A stretch of DNA of 64,000 nucleotides from Diadema setosum. Its lineage: Eukaryota > Echinodermata > Echinoidea > Diadematoida > Diadematidae. The DNA lies in NCBI GenBank assembly GCA_033980235.1, contig CM067062.1:13411991-13475990 (forward strand), written 5' to 3'. Of this stretch, positions 1 to 11,972 are shown piece after piece. Position 1 is the stretch's first letter, and every line of letters begins with the position of its first letter. A program made the translations under genes and the position numbers. The notes beneath the pieces were generated by a model. That model was given only the letters and a program-made list of their open reading frames with translations, had not been told where the DNA came from and did not search any database.

Positions 1-1206
1 CTAAATCTCATGCAATTTAAGCCAAATCTTTTAACATAAACTGCATGCAACAAATGTATGTCAACCAAGTGATTTGGTAACAATACTACATGTAACAGTC
101 ACTGTTGAATACCACTGTGTCCATTTACTTCAGATTTCAAGCGAAAAGTAGCCATTATTTTAGGGAACAATAAAAACATTTACACAGTTATCCAGGGAGA
201 AAGGGATCACTTAATATTCAAATATTGAACTCTTGTACCACTGCCGTTTTCTTCCTCAAGTAGTCATCTATTGACTCATGGCTGATCAAGGAAGGCCAGT
301 CTTTCTTTACTTTATGTTTAACATTAACAGGCTGTTGGATTTATACTAAGAGAGCAAAACAAAGCAGAAAGTACAAATGAGTTTGTTTGTTTTGTTTTTT
401 TCAAATTTCATGTTGGTGTTGGTGTGAGCAAAATGTGGATCTTTGTGTTTGGGAGATGCTGGTAAAATTTACAGAGATTTTTGGCAATTTCATCCTTCTT
501 CTTCGTCTCATGTCTCAAATACAATATTTGTGGTTGAATCTTTTATACCTTTACTTGAAGTTTTTGTGCAGTCACCACTGGATGAGAAGACTACTGCAGT
601 GTATGATGTCACATGTGTACAACAAAGGAAAATATAAAGAGAATTTCACAAAATTTCATCTTTTGAAAAAAAGTACACATTCCCTCGACTCGTTACTGAC
701 ATATGTTATGGGTAATATTATTCCCATTGCCTTTAGAAAGAGGCAAGTCAAGTGCTCTTTTATTATGCGAAAAAAGTGAAAATATGTTTAGGACCACGCG
801 CTGTCCATTTGTTTTGTACAGGACTAGCGCGCACTTTCCTGTCTTTTTAGTTAAGCGTCTTTGCCATGCACCAGAAACAGTGCAAGCACTGACTGAACTT
901 CAAATCATCCACTGCTTTGATTGTCAAAAAAAAAAAAAACCCAACAACAATAATCCCAAAATTAAAAAAAAGTACATGTAAATAGGCAACACTGATTTTA
1001 CTTAGCCTCTAGAGAAATTTCATTGCATTCTTTTTTTTTTTTCCGGGAAAAAAGGGGGGGGGGGAGGGAATACACCACAAATGTTCTTCATTTCCAATAC
1101 CCAAATCATGTGAAAGACTTGATGTTGCATCTAGTGTAAATTCCTGTCTAGACAGCCCAAGTAATGTTAGTATGAATACGACAAAGAGCAAGTGATGCAT
1201 AATCAC
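1..1206 (-). other. Start of PRODH intron 1 (partial)
   Basis: This AT-rich DNA lies 3' of the PRODH exon 1 donor on the minus strand. No second PRODH exon was recognised in it. It holds a repeat copy near 541-785, an A-run near 926-939 and a G-run near 1053-1062. The open frames here are short and have no family features. Confidence 0.5.
541..785. repeat. Dispersed repeat, copy 1 of the 3184/6605 family
   Basis: The stretch shares a run of short blocks with 3330-3400 and more fully with 6715-6915. Examples are CACTGGATGAGAAGACTACT against TGCTGGATAAGGAGACTGCT, then an AATTTCACAAAATTTCAT block and a GAGGCAAGTCAAGTGCTCTT block. The order and spacing are kept, so it is a diverged copy of the same family. 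Terminal repeats are not visible in this copy. Confidence 0.6.
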
Positions 1207-1608
1207 CTGTTTGTTGTGCTTGATGAGGAACTCGAACTGGCAGAGTTTCAGGACTAGCGCTGCTCTGCATATTTCTGCCGTTGTCTTACTCCGATATGCG
1301 GTGACAGGACAAGAAAATGAGAGGCTCTTCTGTGAAGTGCAATCCACCTGGGCTTGTTTTTGAATTTGTTCCTTGCTTACATCACCTTCAACTCCAACGT
1401 TGGCAAGACCCTGATCTTCTCCACGTCTGCTGTCTAGTTCAACTTTTGTTTCCAAGTTCGTGGCGGGAACGCTCTTATATCTCAGACTAATGTTAGAGTC
1501 TGCACTTCTCATACACGGATGTAAAATTCCAGATCCCTGTTTAAGGTTCCAAAAAGTTTGGGGCAGGGAGCATCCACGTCGCAAAAGAGACACCACACGG
1601 CAAGCCAT
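1207..1608 (-). CDS. PRODH: Proline dehydrogenase, mitochondrial: first coding exon (partial gene)
   Basis: This exon encodes the first 134 residues of a proline dehydrogenase, the FAD enzyme of the mitochondrial matrix that oxidises proline to pyrroline-5-carboxylate. The ATG is at 1608. The N-terminus (MACRVVSLLRRGCSLPQTF) is basic and free of acidic residues, as expected of a mitochondrial presequence. A variable linker follows to about residue 100. The conserved family start is then seen at residues 103-134: AYRSKTTAEICRAALVLKLC, then an FLIKHNKQ end. In vertebrate PRODH this segment opens the folded region. The exon ends in phase 0 at CAG followed by GTGATT, a good donor. Reading past it gives an open but hydrophobic, unrelated tail, so the splice is preferred. 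The catalytic barrel and FAD site would be in exons left of the window. The assignment rests on recalled similarity to the family, not on a search. Confidence 0.8.
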
Positions 1609-2987
1609 TTTGGTTGGCTACAAGATTACAAGACAATGTGTGATCCGTGTACGACTATGCGTACGACTCCGAGCCGAGGGGACCGGGCAAGTGGAAACAA
1701 CGTTTTCCTCCCGGAAATGTCGTAACTCCAATCTACCAAATCCTTTTTCTTTTTCTTTTTCTTTTTTTTTTAAGCCAAAAGATGTGCGTTACCAGTAATA
1801 CGGTATGGATTCCCAAGTATTATCAATGAATGCCTTTTGACTTGTCCCCAAGTTGCAATGTATGTGAAATGTCACGAACCATGTCGAGAATGGTCAGTTG
1901 TGTAATCATAACAAGTAGAAACAGAGCCTACAATGCGCTAAATGAAGAGTACACACATACCGTCCCGCCGTCCAGATCCAGTCGCATCATCGCGATCGCG
2001 ATGCAGTGGGTAAGTCGTGTCCTTGAGTTGAGTCCTGCCGGTAGATTTCCGACAGGCTTTCGACAAGGACGATTGATTTGATAAATGCTCCTCTTCAGTG
2101 CGTTGCAACTACTTGTTACTTGTTGAAATAATCCAAAAACTACGCTGTAAAATGACGTTGTTAGCTGTGTACTTGGACCTGATGATGCATTGGGTCACTG
2201 CGTTCTCATAATACATTAGGCACGTCTTGCATTGTAGTAAATGCGAGGAATAGAACGCAGTGCATATGCATTCTTTCATACATCGATCGATTGATTGAGC
2301 GCGCGAGCGAGCGCTGCCGGTCGGTGTAGACTGTGCATGGATGGAAATCGGCGGCCTCTCACCATGCTCACGTAGACCTCACGCCAGTCGCTGCTGCGCC
2401 TCATCTCATTGAGTGTATGACGTCACTGATAGCTAGTTTTTGCACGCAGGATGTCAAAGCAAGTTTTCATCGCATTACTAAGAATTTTGTCACCCTATTA
2501 GGAAAGACAGCACAATGAATAATCCAGGAAATAGATATTGTTAAAATTACGGTTACTATTTATTTTTGATGTACAAAAACGATCGCAAAAAATCCTTGAG
2601 TGTTGTTGACCATGCATCAACGCTCTGTATTTTAGACTTGCAACAACAGCCTCGCCATTCCAACGAGCTGATTGGTCCACAAAATGGGTGTGAGAGGGGA
2701 TGGTGCTACTACAGTACTAGTATGTTTGTTTGGCTTTTATATTACCACTAAACTCCACAGTCTAGTAGTAGAGTTCAGTGGCTCATACTCATTCGTATGC
2801 TCTCGAGAATACGAGTGCCTTTCGAAGGTCACGACATGCAGAACGCTGAAAGTTCCTGCATACACACACGTTCACATAAACAAACACAAATGATTCTTCT
2901 GTCTTCAATTTTTAATTCCTAACCACCCATCTAGATATATTTATTCATCTATTTATCCCATACCACCTACCTACATTCCCTATTACC
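1609..2987. other. Upstream region of PRODH, no gene recognised
   Basis: This is the presumed PRODH promoter side. It is richer in CpG near 1970-2060 and 2280-2400 than the surrounding DNA, and it holds a pyrimidine tract at 1742-1771. No TATA box stands out close to the start codon. A plus-strand frame at 1830-2081 contains a GGTAAGT donor-like site near 2007, but its protein has no recognisable family. Confidence 0.4.
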
Positions 2988-3137
2988 GGGGCGGATCCAG
3001 GAATTCCGTAAAGGGAAGGTGCCTTTACAAAATTAAAGGGGGGCGCTCGCGCCCTCCATTTTTTCCTTTTTAATTCTTTTGTTTTAACAAAAAATAAAGA
3101 GGGGGCGCAATGGGTGTGTGCCCCCCTCTGGATCCGC
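2988..3137. repeat. Short inverted-repeat element (MITE), about 150 bp
   Basis: The stretch starts GGGCGGATCCAGGA and ends CTCTGGATCCGC, giving inverted ends around GCGGATCCAG. The inside is also partly self-complementary: blocks of G and C flank an AT core. It encodes nothing. Inverted ends of this kind fit a non-autonomous DNA transposon; no clear target duplication could be fixed. Confidence 0.6.
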
Positions 3138-3183
3138 AACTGTATTCAAACACCAAGGATTTGATACTGAGTAACACTCGCAA

Positions 3184-3920
3184 TTAAAGGACAAGTTCAC
3201 CTTCATAAACATAAGGATTGAGAGAATGCAGCAATATTAGTAGAACACATCAGCGAAAGTTTGAGGAAAATTGGATAATCGATGCAAAAAATATGAATTT
3301 TTAAAATTTTTGTGTTGGAACTGCTGGACAAGGAGACTACTACAGCTTGTGATGTCATATGAGTACAACAGTATAAAGAAAATGTAATGAAAATTCATTT
3401 TCTTTTCATTTTCTTTTCATTCAAGAGAGGTGCATGTTATTTTGTTATTGTTCTCCCTATTTCAGGCTGTGTTCTCCCTATTTCATTTGAATGCTCAGAG
3501 TTTGTCTGCAAAGCACGAATGTTTAGCCGACTATCTTAGTAGCCTTTGCCATAAATTTGCAATTTATGCTTTCACTGAGACTTGGTTTAACTCGAATGTG
3601 TCCTCCCTTTACAATATGCCAGGTTATTCTTTGTTACATAGATCACGTGAAGGAAGAAGAGGAGGAGGGGTTTGTCTCTACGTGGAATCTAAATGCATGT
3701 TTAAGGAAAGAGATGATTTGGTGTTTTGCAACGAATATACAAATACTTTATTTATTGAAATTGAGATGAAGCACGCAAAGAATGTTATAATTGGTGTGGT
3801 GTACAGAGCTCCAAATTCGAACGGATTGTCTGATTTTCCTCAAACTTTCAATGATGTGTTCTACTAATATTGCTACATTTTCTCAATCCTTATGTTTATG
3901 AAGGTGAACCTGTCCTTTAA
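3184..3920. mobile_element. TTAA-bounded inverted-repeat element carrying a retrotransposon fragment
   Basis: The left end (TTAAAGGACAAGTTCACC) and right end (GGTGAACCTGTCCTTTAA) are inverted copies. The match runs about 80 bp inward, through a CATAAACATAAGGATTGAGA block and an AATATTAGTAGAACACATCA block. Both ends abut TTAA, the target duplication typical of piggyBac-type elements. The interior of the left arm matches 6605-6915. A non-LTR endonuclease fragment sits between the arms. I recall very similar sequence as abundant in sea urchin DNA. Confidence 0.7.
3475..3837 (+). pseudogene. Non-LTR retrotransposon endonuclease fragment (CR1/L2-like)
   Basis: An open frame of about 120 codons reads as the apurinic-type endonuclease domain found at the start of ORF2 in CR1/L2/jockey-type LINEs. 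Visible family marks, in order, are HLNAQSL with the metal-site Asn, FTETWFN with the catalytic Glu, GYSLLHRSREGRRGGGVCLY, and GVVYRAPNSN. No initiator or upstream domain is present, and the frame runs into the right inverted repeat, where it stops at 3865-3867. Reverse transcriptase is absent. It is a dead fragment inside a TTAA element, not a host gene. The exact LINE clade is uncertain. Confidence 0.75.
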
Positions 3921-4722
3921 ACAAGCTTGCTTTTGTAAGTCCTATCATAATCTCCCTATATTTCTTTGGTACTCCCCTCATACATGTACTATGTCTGTGA
4001 AACTTCGGTTCATTGCATTTATGCTCAGCAAGAGAGGTGCATGTTATGTTTTGTTATTGTTATTTACATGCATCTTTATGTAAAGAATCATAAAGTAAAG
4101 AGAAAATGAAATCCCCCCCCCCCCCCAAAGGAAAAAAAATGCATAACTTTATCTCTGCAGGAACTTTTCACTTGTGTTTAGATATTTGTTATCTATGTAT
4201 CATGTTTGTAATAAAGTCTGGAATTCAACAGTTGGAATAATGAACTCGGGAATTTTTAGACAGACTACCATTTAATACAACAAAGGTAAGTTGCTGACAA
4301 ATGCAAAAGCAATAAGTTCCATGTTTTCATTGTGTAAAACAACCACTGCTGAAATACCAGAGGTAAAAATATTAGATGGATAAACATATCATGTGACATG
4401 AAAATATGCCAGGGGTTAATGCAATATTTCAACTGGTATTTGTGTTTATATTATCAAAATAGAAATTTCTCAAATTCTTCAATCTCAGCTCAAAGACCTG
4501 ATTGTTAGAAGTACTCAACTTTGTAGATTGTTGACATGTTCCAGACACTGGTATACTTTCAGGTAAACAACATAATGTGAGCAATAATTTTGTGTCAATT
4601 TTGCATTATTAACTTGGTACCTGAAATGCACACAAAATATCACTCTAAAAGTGCTCCACAATACAGTATCAGTAGGTGGCATATGTGGCTGTGCACAATG
4701 CACACTGAAGACATACCACCAC

Positions 4723-4936
4723 TACTGTAAAACTAGAAACACTTTGTAGCATGAAACATTAGCAAATTGGAGTCAATTGCCTTTTTTTGCAACATGAAAC
4801 TTTCACGAACTGGTAGATGGCATTCAATGTATTATGTAGACAAAAACTTAAGCTTGTGTTTTACTTTTTGTGAATCTTGGCTCTTTGCAAAATTTGCAAA
4901 AGTTTCATGCACGCAAAAAATTCTAATTTTACAGTA
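4723..4936. repeat. TACTGTAAAAC-family MITE, copy 1
   Basis: It begins TACTGTAAAAC and ends TTTTACAGTA. Inside are the family marks: a GCATGAAA-like block, TGGCATTCAATG, a GTAGAC block, then TTTTGTGAATCTTGGCTC. The same order recurs at about nine other places in the window. Confidence 0.75.
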
Positions 4937-5180
4937 TACTGTATATGCCATATATTCATAGCCAGTCAAAATTTTCGTGAATCGGGAATTCTCAATTTCA
5001 CAAGTGGTTAAACTCCCGATAGTGGAGTACTGTACTGAATGGAGAAATGTATATGTGTGCGTCACATTCATATCAGGATCAGAGTCATTATTTTCATGTG
5101 TCTTTAATTTTGCAAATAGCACCTGACTCACGAAATTCACGAAAATAAAAACCTCGCAAAAATATTTGGTGTATACAGTA
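4937..5180. repeat. TACTGTAAAAC-family MITE, degenerate copy abutting copy 1
   Basis: It starts TACTGTATATG directly after the previous copy and ends GTATACAGTA. Inside are ATTTTCGTGAATCGGGAATT and CGAAATTCACGAAAATAAAA, related to the family arms. The middle is diverged. Two copies lie back to back here. Confidence 0.5.
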
Positions 5181-6604
5181 TTCTACCTAATCACATCCAT
5201 TTCACACATCACCCCTTGAAACACAAGGCAAAACAAATCGAGTTTTGTTATGATGTATAAATTCCTCCTTTTAATGATAATTTCCATATATCTTGGCATT
5301 CTCTATGCTCCTTCCTTTTTATTTTCTTTTTTTCAATAGCTATTCTTAGATTCACATGCCCTACGACATCCAATGTAAAGTGACAAGTTAAAAAGAGATA
5401 CACATTATCTTACAAAGTTCTTCCAGCAAATTTGTAACAATCTGAGATGTATTGCTCACAATTAACTGTACAATATACAAAAAAAAAATTAACATCCTCA
5501 TGCAAAGACATGAAAATTAGATGACAAAAGAAGGAAAAAAAATCACATGAGCGTCCTTCTTCAATACAGTAATTACAGTATGCAGTGCAAAGCTTTTCAC
5601 AGAAGTCTCCAAAAACTGTAATCTCTCTACACTTCAGTCCATGAACAAATAAATATTATGGCAACTTTTACATACAATGATCACAAGTCAACAGACTTAT
5701 GTATATATGCAGTCCTATGACTGCAATGGCTCCATATGGAAATAGAATTTAAAAAAAAAAATCAACCATTTCATCACTGATTACACTGCATGACTTTTCT
5801 GGAAATCATAAATGTAATATTTAAAATATTAATGAAAAAAAGTGTTAGACTGACTTTGTACATGCCATTTATGCTTGGGGATTTTTCTTTGAAGGATATA
5901 CAGTGTGTATCATATCTGGGTCTGAACAGAGTGGTGTTGCAAGACTAGTCCTGGACATTTTCCCCACTGCACTACCGAGGAAAATATCACTGGCATATAC
6001 ACTGTATTCATGACCAAACAAATGAACATCTTAAATTCTTTCCATCCAGGAGGGTGATGTGAGGGGGAAAAATAATGTAATATTACTTGTCTTTGAAAAG
6101 AAGTCATGAAAAAGAAAACAAAAACAAAAACACGAGGAGCAGTCATTCGGACCATTGCTCATATTGGCATCACCTATATCCGGTGGCATACTCTGACCTA
6201 CTCATAAATACTGGATATGGATGTTTTCACATAATTCTCTTTTCAAGCCCAGCTTATGTCAAGATTCAAACAAGCATTTACCAGAGTTTCTTCGCATGTA
6301 ACTACAATCTCAACTATGTTCTGAGTCCCTTTCATTTTTCCTCTTTATTTTTGACAAGCAGAATTGGAAAGGCAGAGAGAGAGATGGAGAGGGAGAGAGA
6401 GAAAAACATTTTTTTTTTTATTGCACATATACAGAACTGAAGTCACAGAACTCAACATGACTTTTCATCTTCACCACAAAATATAATCTATGGTATATCC
6501 AGGTTAGAGGAGTGTCCGAATTCATTCTAATACATATTAATAGATCATCATGACAATGTGAATATTACAACTTACCACAGATATACTCAAAGGAAGCAAA
6601 ATTT

Positions 6605-6915
6605 CAAATATAAATGTGGATTGGGTGAAAGCAGCAATATTAGTAAAACATCAGTGAAAGTTTGAGAAAAATCAGACAATCAATTCAAAAGTTACGATCT
6701 TTTTAAATTTTGGTGTAGTCATTGCTGGATAAGGAGACTGCTATACTTCATAATATCATTTTGGACAACAATATAGAGAAAATATGAGGAAAATTCCACA
6801 AAATTTCATTTTACCTGAAAAGTACATATTCCATTGACTTGTTACTGGCATATATATGGGAAATATTATTCTCCCTGCTTTCTGTAAGAGGTAAGACAAG
6901 TGCTCTTTCGTTATA
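6605..6915. repeat. Dispersed repeat, copy of the TTAA element family at 3184
   Basis: It shares AGCAATATTAGTA, AGTGAAAGTTTGAG, TTTTTAAATTTT and GGAGACTGCTA-type blocks with 3220-3360, in the same order and orientation, and its later part matches 600-785. The outer GGACAAGTTCACC end is missing or too diverged to see. Confidence 0.6.
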
Positions 6916-9011
6916 CTAGAAAAATGAAAATATGCTGCATTTTCTTTACTTTTCTTTAGATTGCTGTCCACAAATGACTTTAGAAATCTGAGATCTGACG
7001 TTCTGTTAATAGGAGTTAATGGGGAAAAGCATATGGCTGAAACTTAACATTCAATGCTTCAAAAAGTGAAAATCCGGGACCAAACTTATCATATTCATTT
7101 CTCACAGACGGTGTTGTTAGAATAGACCAATCAGTATAATGCAGTTCACTGGCAGTGAGGCATTTTGTTCAAAGTAGTAACAGCACAGACATGAAAACAT
7201 TTGTATGGTCAGGTGTTTTTTCATTTTTTTTTTTTGTTGCATTTGAGCAGTGTGGCACAGCACAATCAGACAAGTGGAGTAGTTTCTGATGCCGAGCCAC
7301 CACAATGTTTCACATTTGTGTCCACCTGCTCACAGCATGGTGAGGTGAGTATTTCACTGACAGGTAAGCCCCACAGGATCCAGATTATAGCCAACCATAA
7401 CCCCCCACTGAGTGAGCCTGTGGATATTAGTGCCACGGGCTAAGCACCCATCAAGCGAGTCCTACCCATAATACAATCTCTTACAACCTGTTAGCTTTCC
7501 ATTAAGAGCGCCTACTAACAAATAAGTATTCCATTAAGAGCCGAGAAGCTTGAATTATTTTCTCCATTTTATATTTACCTCCTGGAAACAAAGTAACTTC
7601 AAAACTGAATCCACCATGATATTTACACTTTTATCTTATTAGTCATGGCACTCATGATTTGGATAAGTTCATGACCTTCGTATTGTATCTTTGAATTGCA
7701 GAGTATTCTTTTGTTCTGCACCCGCATGTGATCAGTTTAAACTCATGTGTTGTCATGCAGGGGGGAAAATCTGGATCTGCAGTAAAGAGCCACATTGTAA
7801 TATGCTTTTACAGCACACTTCGAAAGCTACATGTCCTACCATGATACCAAATCATAAAAGCCGACTGGCTGTTGATATGTTATCATTGGAGTCATTGTAC
7901 ATTTTCATTGGTGCATATTGTCCTTGTGGCAGGACCATGAACAGTTTCTTTTGCATCAGTTATTTCAATTCAGACTCATCGAGCTCTTCATGATAGGATT
8001 AAAGTCACAATGGCTTTGGTTTTATCGGAATCACACCAGAGAAAATACTAGTTATATCTGATCCACCTGCAAAGAGGAGTCAGGCTAAAACATACAGGAA
8101 AGAAGAGGTTGGTTGTGCTGTGGTCATTAATGATGTCATATATGCTGTCATAGTAAAAGCATGAACTGCTTAAATTACATCCCGAATGGACAGATTGCAA
8201 TCACTCTGTTACTTACATTATCATTCTAATACTTTTGTATATTAAATGTACCTTTAAACTTGCTGATTTGAGACACATTCACTTCTTTATTTTTTCAGCA
8301 TACATGTATATAGTAGTGGGGGTCTCTAGCAAATGGTACTCTGTGTGTATAATTACATAATACTTTGTTAAGGAGGGTCTCTCCACACAGCACAGAACCT
8401 ACTCATATGTGAAAAGACTGTCTAAATGATATCAAGTAGCATGTATGTGCTATTATACCTCAGGAAACTACATTGGTCTGAAATAAGATAGGAACAATCC
8501 ACAAGCAAATAAAAAGTCACATAATTTTACAGCTTATTTGGCCATCATCAATAGTCCCCTCACTTTACATGAAATCTAATTTCCATTTGAATGGATTGCC
8601 ATCCATCCCCCCCCCCCCTTTAGCAAGTGACAAAGACTCAACTAGGAGTAATGTATTGTTTGATTGAGAGAGAGAGAGAGGAGGAAAATAACAGAGCGAG
8701 GGCGCTATACCAGACAACAGCACACACATTGGCATTTTCTGTCTGCCCAGGGCATCACAGCTTATCATAAATAAAGCAAAGTATAGTAAAATGTACAAAA
8801 GCAATATACATTAATACACATGCAGACAGAACATAAAGTCTTTACAAATATTACATCATGAGCAATTTGAAAAAAAAACCCAAACAAACAAAAACAATAT
8901 GCAGATAATGATATTGCATGTGAAGTGAAATACAAATGCTTCTTTGTACATGAACAATATATATAATTCATATCGGCTTAAGATCATACTGTCAGACAGA
9001 AAGACAAAGAC

Positions 9012-9053
9012 AAACACACAACACACACACACACACACACACACATACACACA
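9012..9053. repeat. CA dinucleotide microsatellite
   Basis: A nearly pure CA tract of about 40 bases. Several like it occur in the window. Confidence 0.9.
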
Positions 9054-11313
9054 ATGGCTTGGAAACATGTATAATTTCAATAACTTGGAGAAAACTATGC
9101 ACTCTAGAACAGGAATGTTAGCCACACTACTAGTGTCACCAAATCGCGGTACTTATCTTTACTGTCACAGCATTTTAAAATTCAACTTGAAATTTGACAA
9201 TTCTTCTTAAAAACAGCATCAAAAACTTACTCTCTCTTACGGCAAAGAAAATGTAAACCTCCCCAGCTGCTGCTGCATACATAACAGCCCCCTCACATAA
9301 TGCTTGAGTTCAAACAAAAACCAAAGAAGCAAACCTGGCATCTTGTCACTGTGCACAATCTGTAAATGAAGAGCTTGCTTCCAAAAGGTCCTAAATCAAT
9401 CATTTTTCAATGGATTTAGTGCCTTTTGGTTGATAGCTCTCAACATAAACTTACAATGGCAGACAAGCTTTATTAAAGACTTTATACTTTAGTGTAGAAT
9501 AATGAGTATGGTCAGAAGGAAACAGTCCATGCCATATTTCTTTATGTCATAGAAGACAGCATTTGATAAGGATGAGTAATCAATGATATGCAACAATAGT
9601 GAATGGTCCTTTTCAATTTCATTGATATCTCTTTTTTCCTTATCATTCCATTGGCACTGGATTCTTACTCCATTGAGCTACCCCTTTCAATTGGTAAAAG
9701 ATGATTTGGTCATGATATATAACATAATCCTATAAGACTGGGTCAAATGAGCTTGGGACTACCACATATGGCTAGATGGGTTACATGACAGTCAAGATAT
9801 TGGGTTAAATATACTGGTATCTATGTAGGTACAAACATCCCTTAACGTGATTAGCATGATGCTTTACACTGTGCTCATTTCCATAGAACTGAAATCACAT
9901 ACATTACATGGGGCTAAAATCTCTTAAATAATACCATAATAGAGAGAGAACACTTGCTTACTTTCTCTTTAAGACATCCAGTATGAGTGGTCTTTCTGTA
10001 CAAGAACTAAATAATTGTAAAAATGCAGAAGAGCTCACCATGTAATCATATTGTTGGTACTTGCTTTCAACGAAAATAAATAACATGGTGAAACAAAAGT
10101 ATTTTTCATGCATATTTATCAGTATATTGGGCTCAGAAGGTTCAGTATCCAAACTGCTTACAACTAGCCCCCAATTCCTGTATATTTCATATAGTGCAGG
10201 ACAACAGCAACTCTTGGTCAAAAGTTATACTCGATTGTACTGAGAAGGAAAAAGCAGCTACGGAACATCAGGGGAAAAAAACACAAATTTCTTCCTTGGG
10301 GCTGCCAATGACGCTAACAAAGGATATCAAGAAATGGGTCTCATATTTGTTGTTATAGTTGCAAGTGCTGACTTCAATGATAACAACGGAACTGGCATTA
10401 AACCTACATAACATAAGCAACCTCACATCTCAGGCAACTCTCAGCTATTATGAACAGATTTCTGTCAAAACACTTTAATTTCCCAAAATGGCCAGGTATA
10501 GAGCTTGAACAACATCTATACAGTCTTTGTCGCATAAGATGTCTCAATGGCATACCGCAGTCAAAGGAAGTTTATGATGCTGGAACAAAGACACACATAA
10601 AAGTGAGTTTGTCCTGCCTGCTGTAAATTATCTTCTTGCTATATTCAATATTCAAGAGAAGTGCAAGAGGAGAGATAGAGAGAGATGAAGATACAGCAAG
10701 AGGAAGATATATAGAGGAAGCAAGAGATAGCAAGAAAAAGAGACAGACAGGGGGAGAGAGTTAGATACAGGGAGAGGGAGGGGGAATCTCCCCGAGACAA
10801 TGAAGTTTAGACACATCTCTGGATGCATGACATGCATACAAATCTATGCTCATGTAGAAGACCAAAGCTTTTCAATGGAACATAGAGTCTCTTTCTCTTT
10901 CTCCCCCCCCCCCCTCTCTCTATCTATCTATCTCTATCTCTATCATCTCCTTTTCTCTCCTTCATTAAAAAAAAAAGAAAAAATATAAATATATACCGGC
11001 ATATATATGTGCACATCGGTTAGGAATATCTTCTACTACATATATCCCAAGCTATTTCTACATTTCTCCCCTTCCACCCTTTCATTGGCAAGATGTCATT
11101 TGTCCATTACTCGGTAGCATTCCTACACTGATTTTTGAAGAAAAAAAAAAGAAAAGAGAAAACAAAATAAGAATTGCACTTTTCCCCACGTGTACTTTTA
11201 AGTAAAACTTAAATAAGCTTTAAATATTCCAAACTCTGAACATTTGTCAATGTGATTGTCACATACAACAGCAAGCCACACTTTTTTACTCTCTTGGAGT
11301 AGCCACTGCAATA

Positions 11314-11430
11314 GAGTACACGAGTGTGATGTGATAGCCATTCATCGCCACGGAAACTGATTCTAAACAACCTCACCTGGTCAGAGTGTTTATATACACA
11401 CCTGGCTTCAACCCAAGCTATAACAAAAGA
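11314..11430. repeat. Direct duplication, copy 1 of 2
   Basis: It matches 11594-11706 in the same orientation at roughly 85% by eye. Shared blocks include ATAGCCATTCATCGCCA and TCTAAACAACCTCACCTGG. The 163-bp spacer is single-copy. Confidence 0.8.
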
Positions 11431-11593
11431 CAGTGACATTATCACTTCAGTACTATAGAGCAATATTGGGACAACATACAGTTCAGACACCTTGTTTGTT
11501 GAGATCACGACAGCCGCTGTCATTCATCAACATACACCATTCAAAATTTTGTACCTCAGCTGGAACATTTATGAATAGAAGCAAGTAGCAAGA

Positions 11594-11706
11594 GAGTACC
11601 AAATGTGATGTCATAGCCATTCATCGCCATGGAAACTGGTTCTAAACAACCTCACCTGGCTTGAGTGTTTATGCACGCACCTGGTCCCAACCCAAGTTAC
11701 AAAAGA
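11594..11706. repeat. Direct duplication, copy 2 of 2
   Basis: Second copy of 11314-11430. It is followed immediately by the inverted-repeat element at 11709, so that element lies at the edge of the duplication. Confidence 0.8.
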
Positions 11707-11708
11707 CA

Positions 11709-11921
11709 CACCCTACGTTCAGACAATCCCCCGCTTCGCAGGGAAAGTTTGGAGAATGTTAATCTTTTTTTAGGTCGACTGTCCACATGTAAGTTGACTT
11801 GACAAGCTTGCCGGGGAAGCGGGGAATGTCCTACAGAGTGTTCACACGATGGGATTGTCGGGGAAAGTCCTGACAAACAGAACATTCCCCGCAAAGCGCG
11901 GGATCGTCTGAACGCAGTGTG
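11709..11921. repeat. Inverted-repeat element (MITE), about 213 bp
   Basis: The left end CACCCTACGTTCAGACAATC and the reverse of the right end, CACACTGCGTTCAGACGATC, agree at nearly all positions. The arms continue through CCGC-rich sequence (CCCCGCTTCGCAGGGAA and its partner). There is no coding potential. The target duplication is unclear. Confidence 0.7.
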
Positions 11922-11966
11922 TGACATCATCACTTCTGTACTCGATACACACCTGATTAAGCATTA

Positions 11967-11972
11967 TTTATT
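11967..11972 (-). terminator. Possible poly(A) signal for the TBC1D10-like gene
   Basis: AATAAA on the minus strand, about 2 kb past the stop codon. It is the first such hexamer I see downstream of the stop, but no cleavage-site evidence exists and other variants could be used. Confidence 0.2.

Larger units (their letters stand above)
5181..11313. other. Intergenic DNA between the two genes, no gene recognised
   Basis: No open frame here resembles a known protein; the longest are about 100 codons and low in complexity. The stretch holds one dispersed repeat (6605-6915), purine-rich tracts (6371-6403, 10662-10790), a C-run near 8609-8619, a CA tract at 9012-9053 and a short TATC/CT tract near 10902-10945. 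It may include the distal 3' UTR of the TBC gene or only spacer. Confidence 0.5.

Noticed and set aside
1830..2081. Plus-strand frame of 83 codons with a GGTAAGT site, as a divergent gene sharing the PRODH promoter
   Set aside because: No family features and no second exon; one donor-like site is not enough.
8856..9125. Cys/Val-rich frames across 8856-9125 and similar ones at 31029-31259 and 58480-58686
   Set aside because: They are translations of CA/GT microsatellites.
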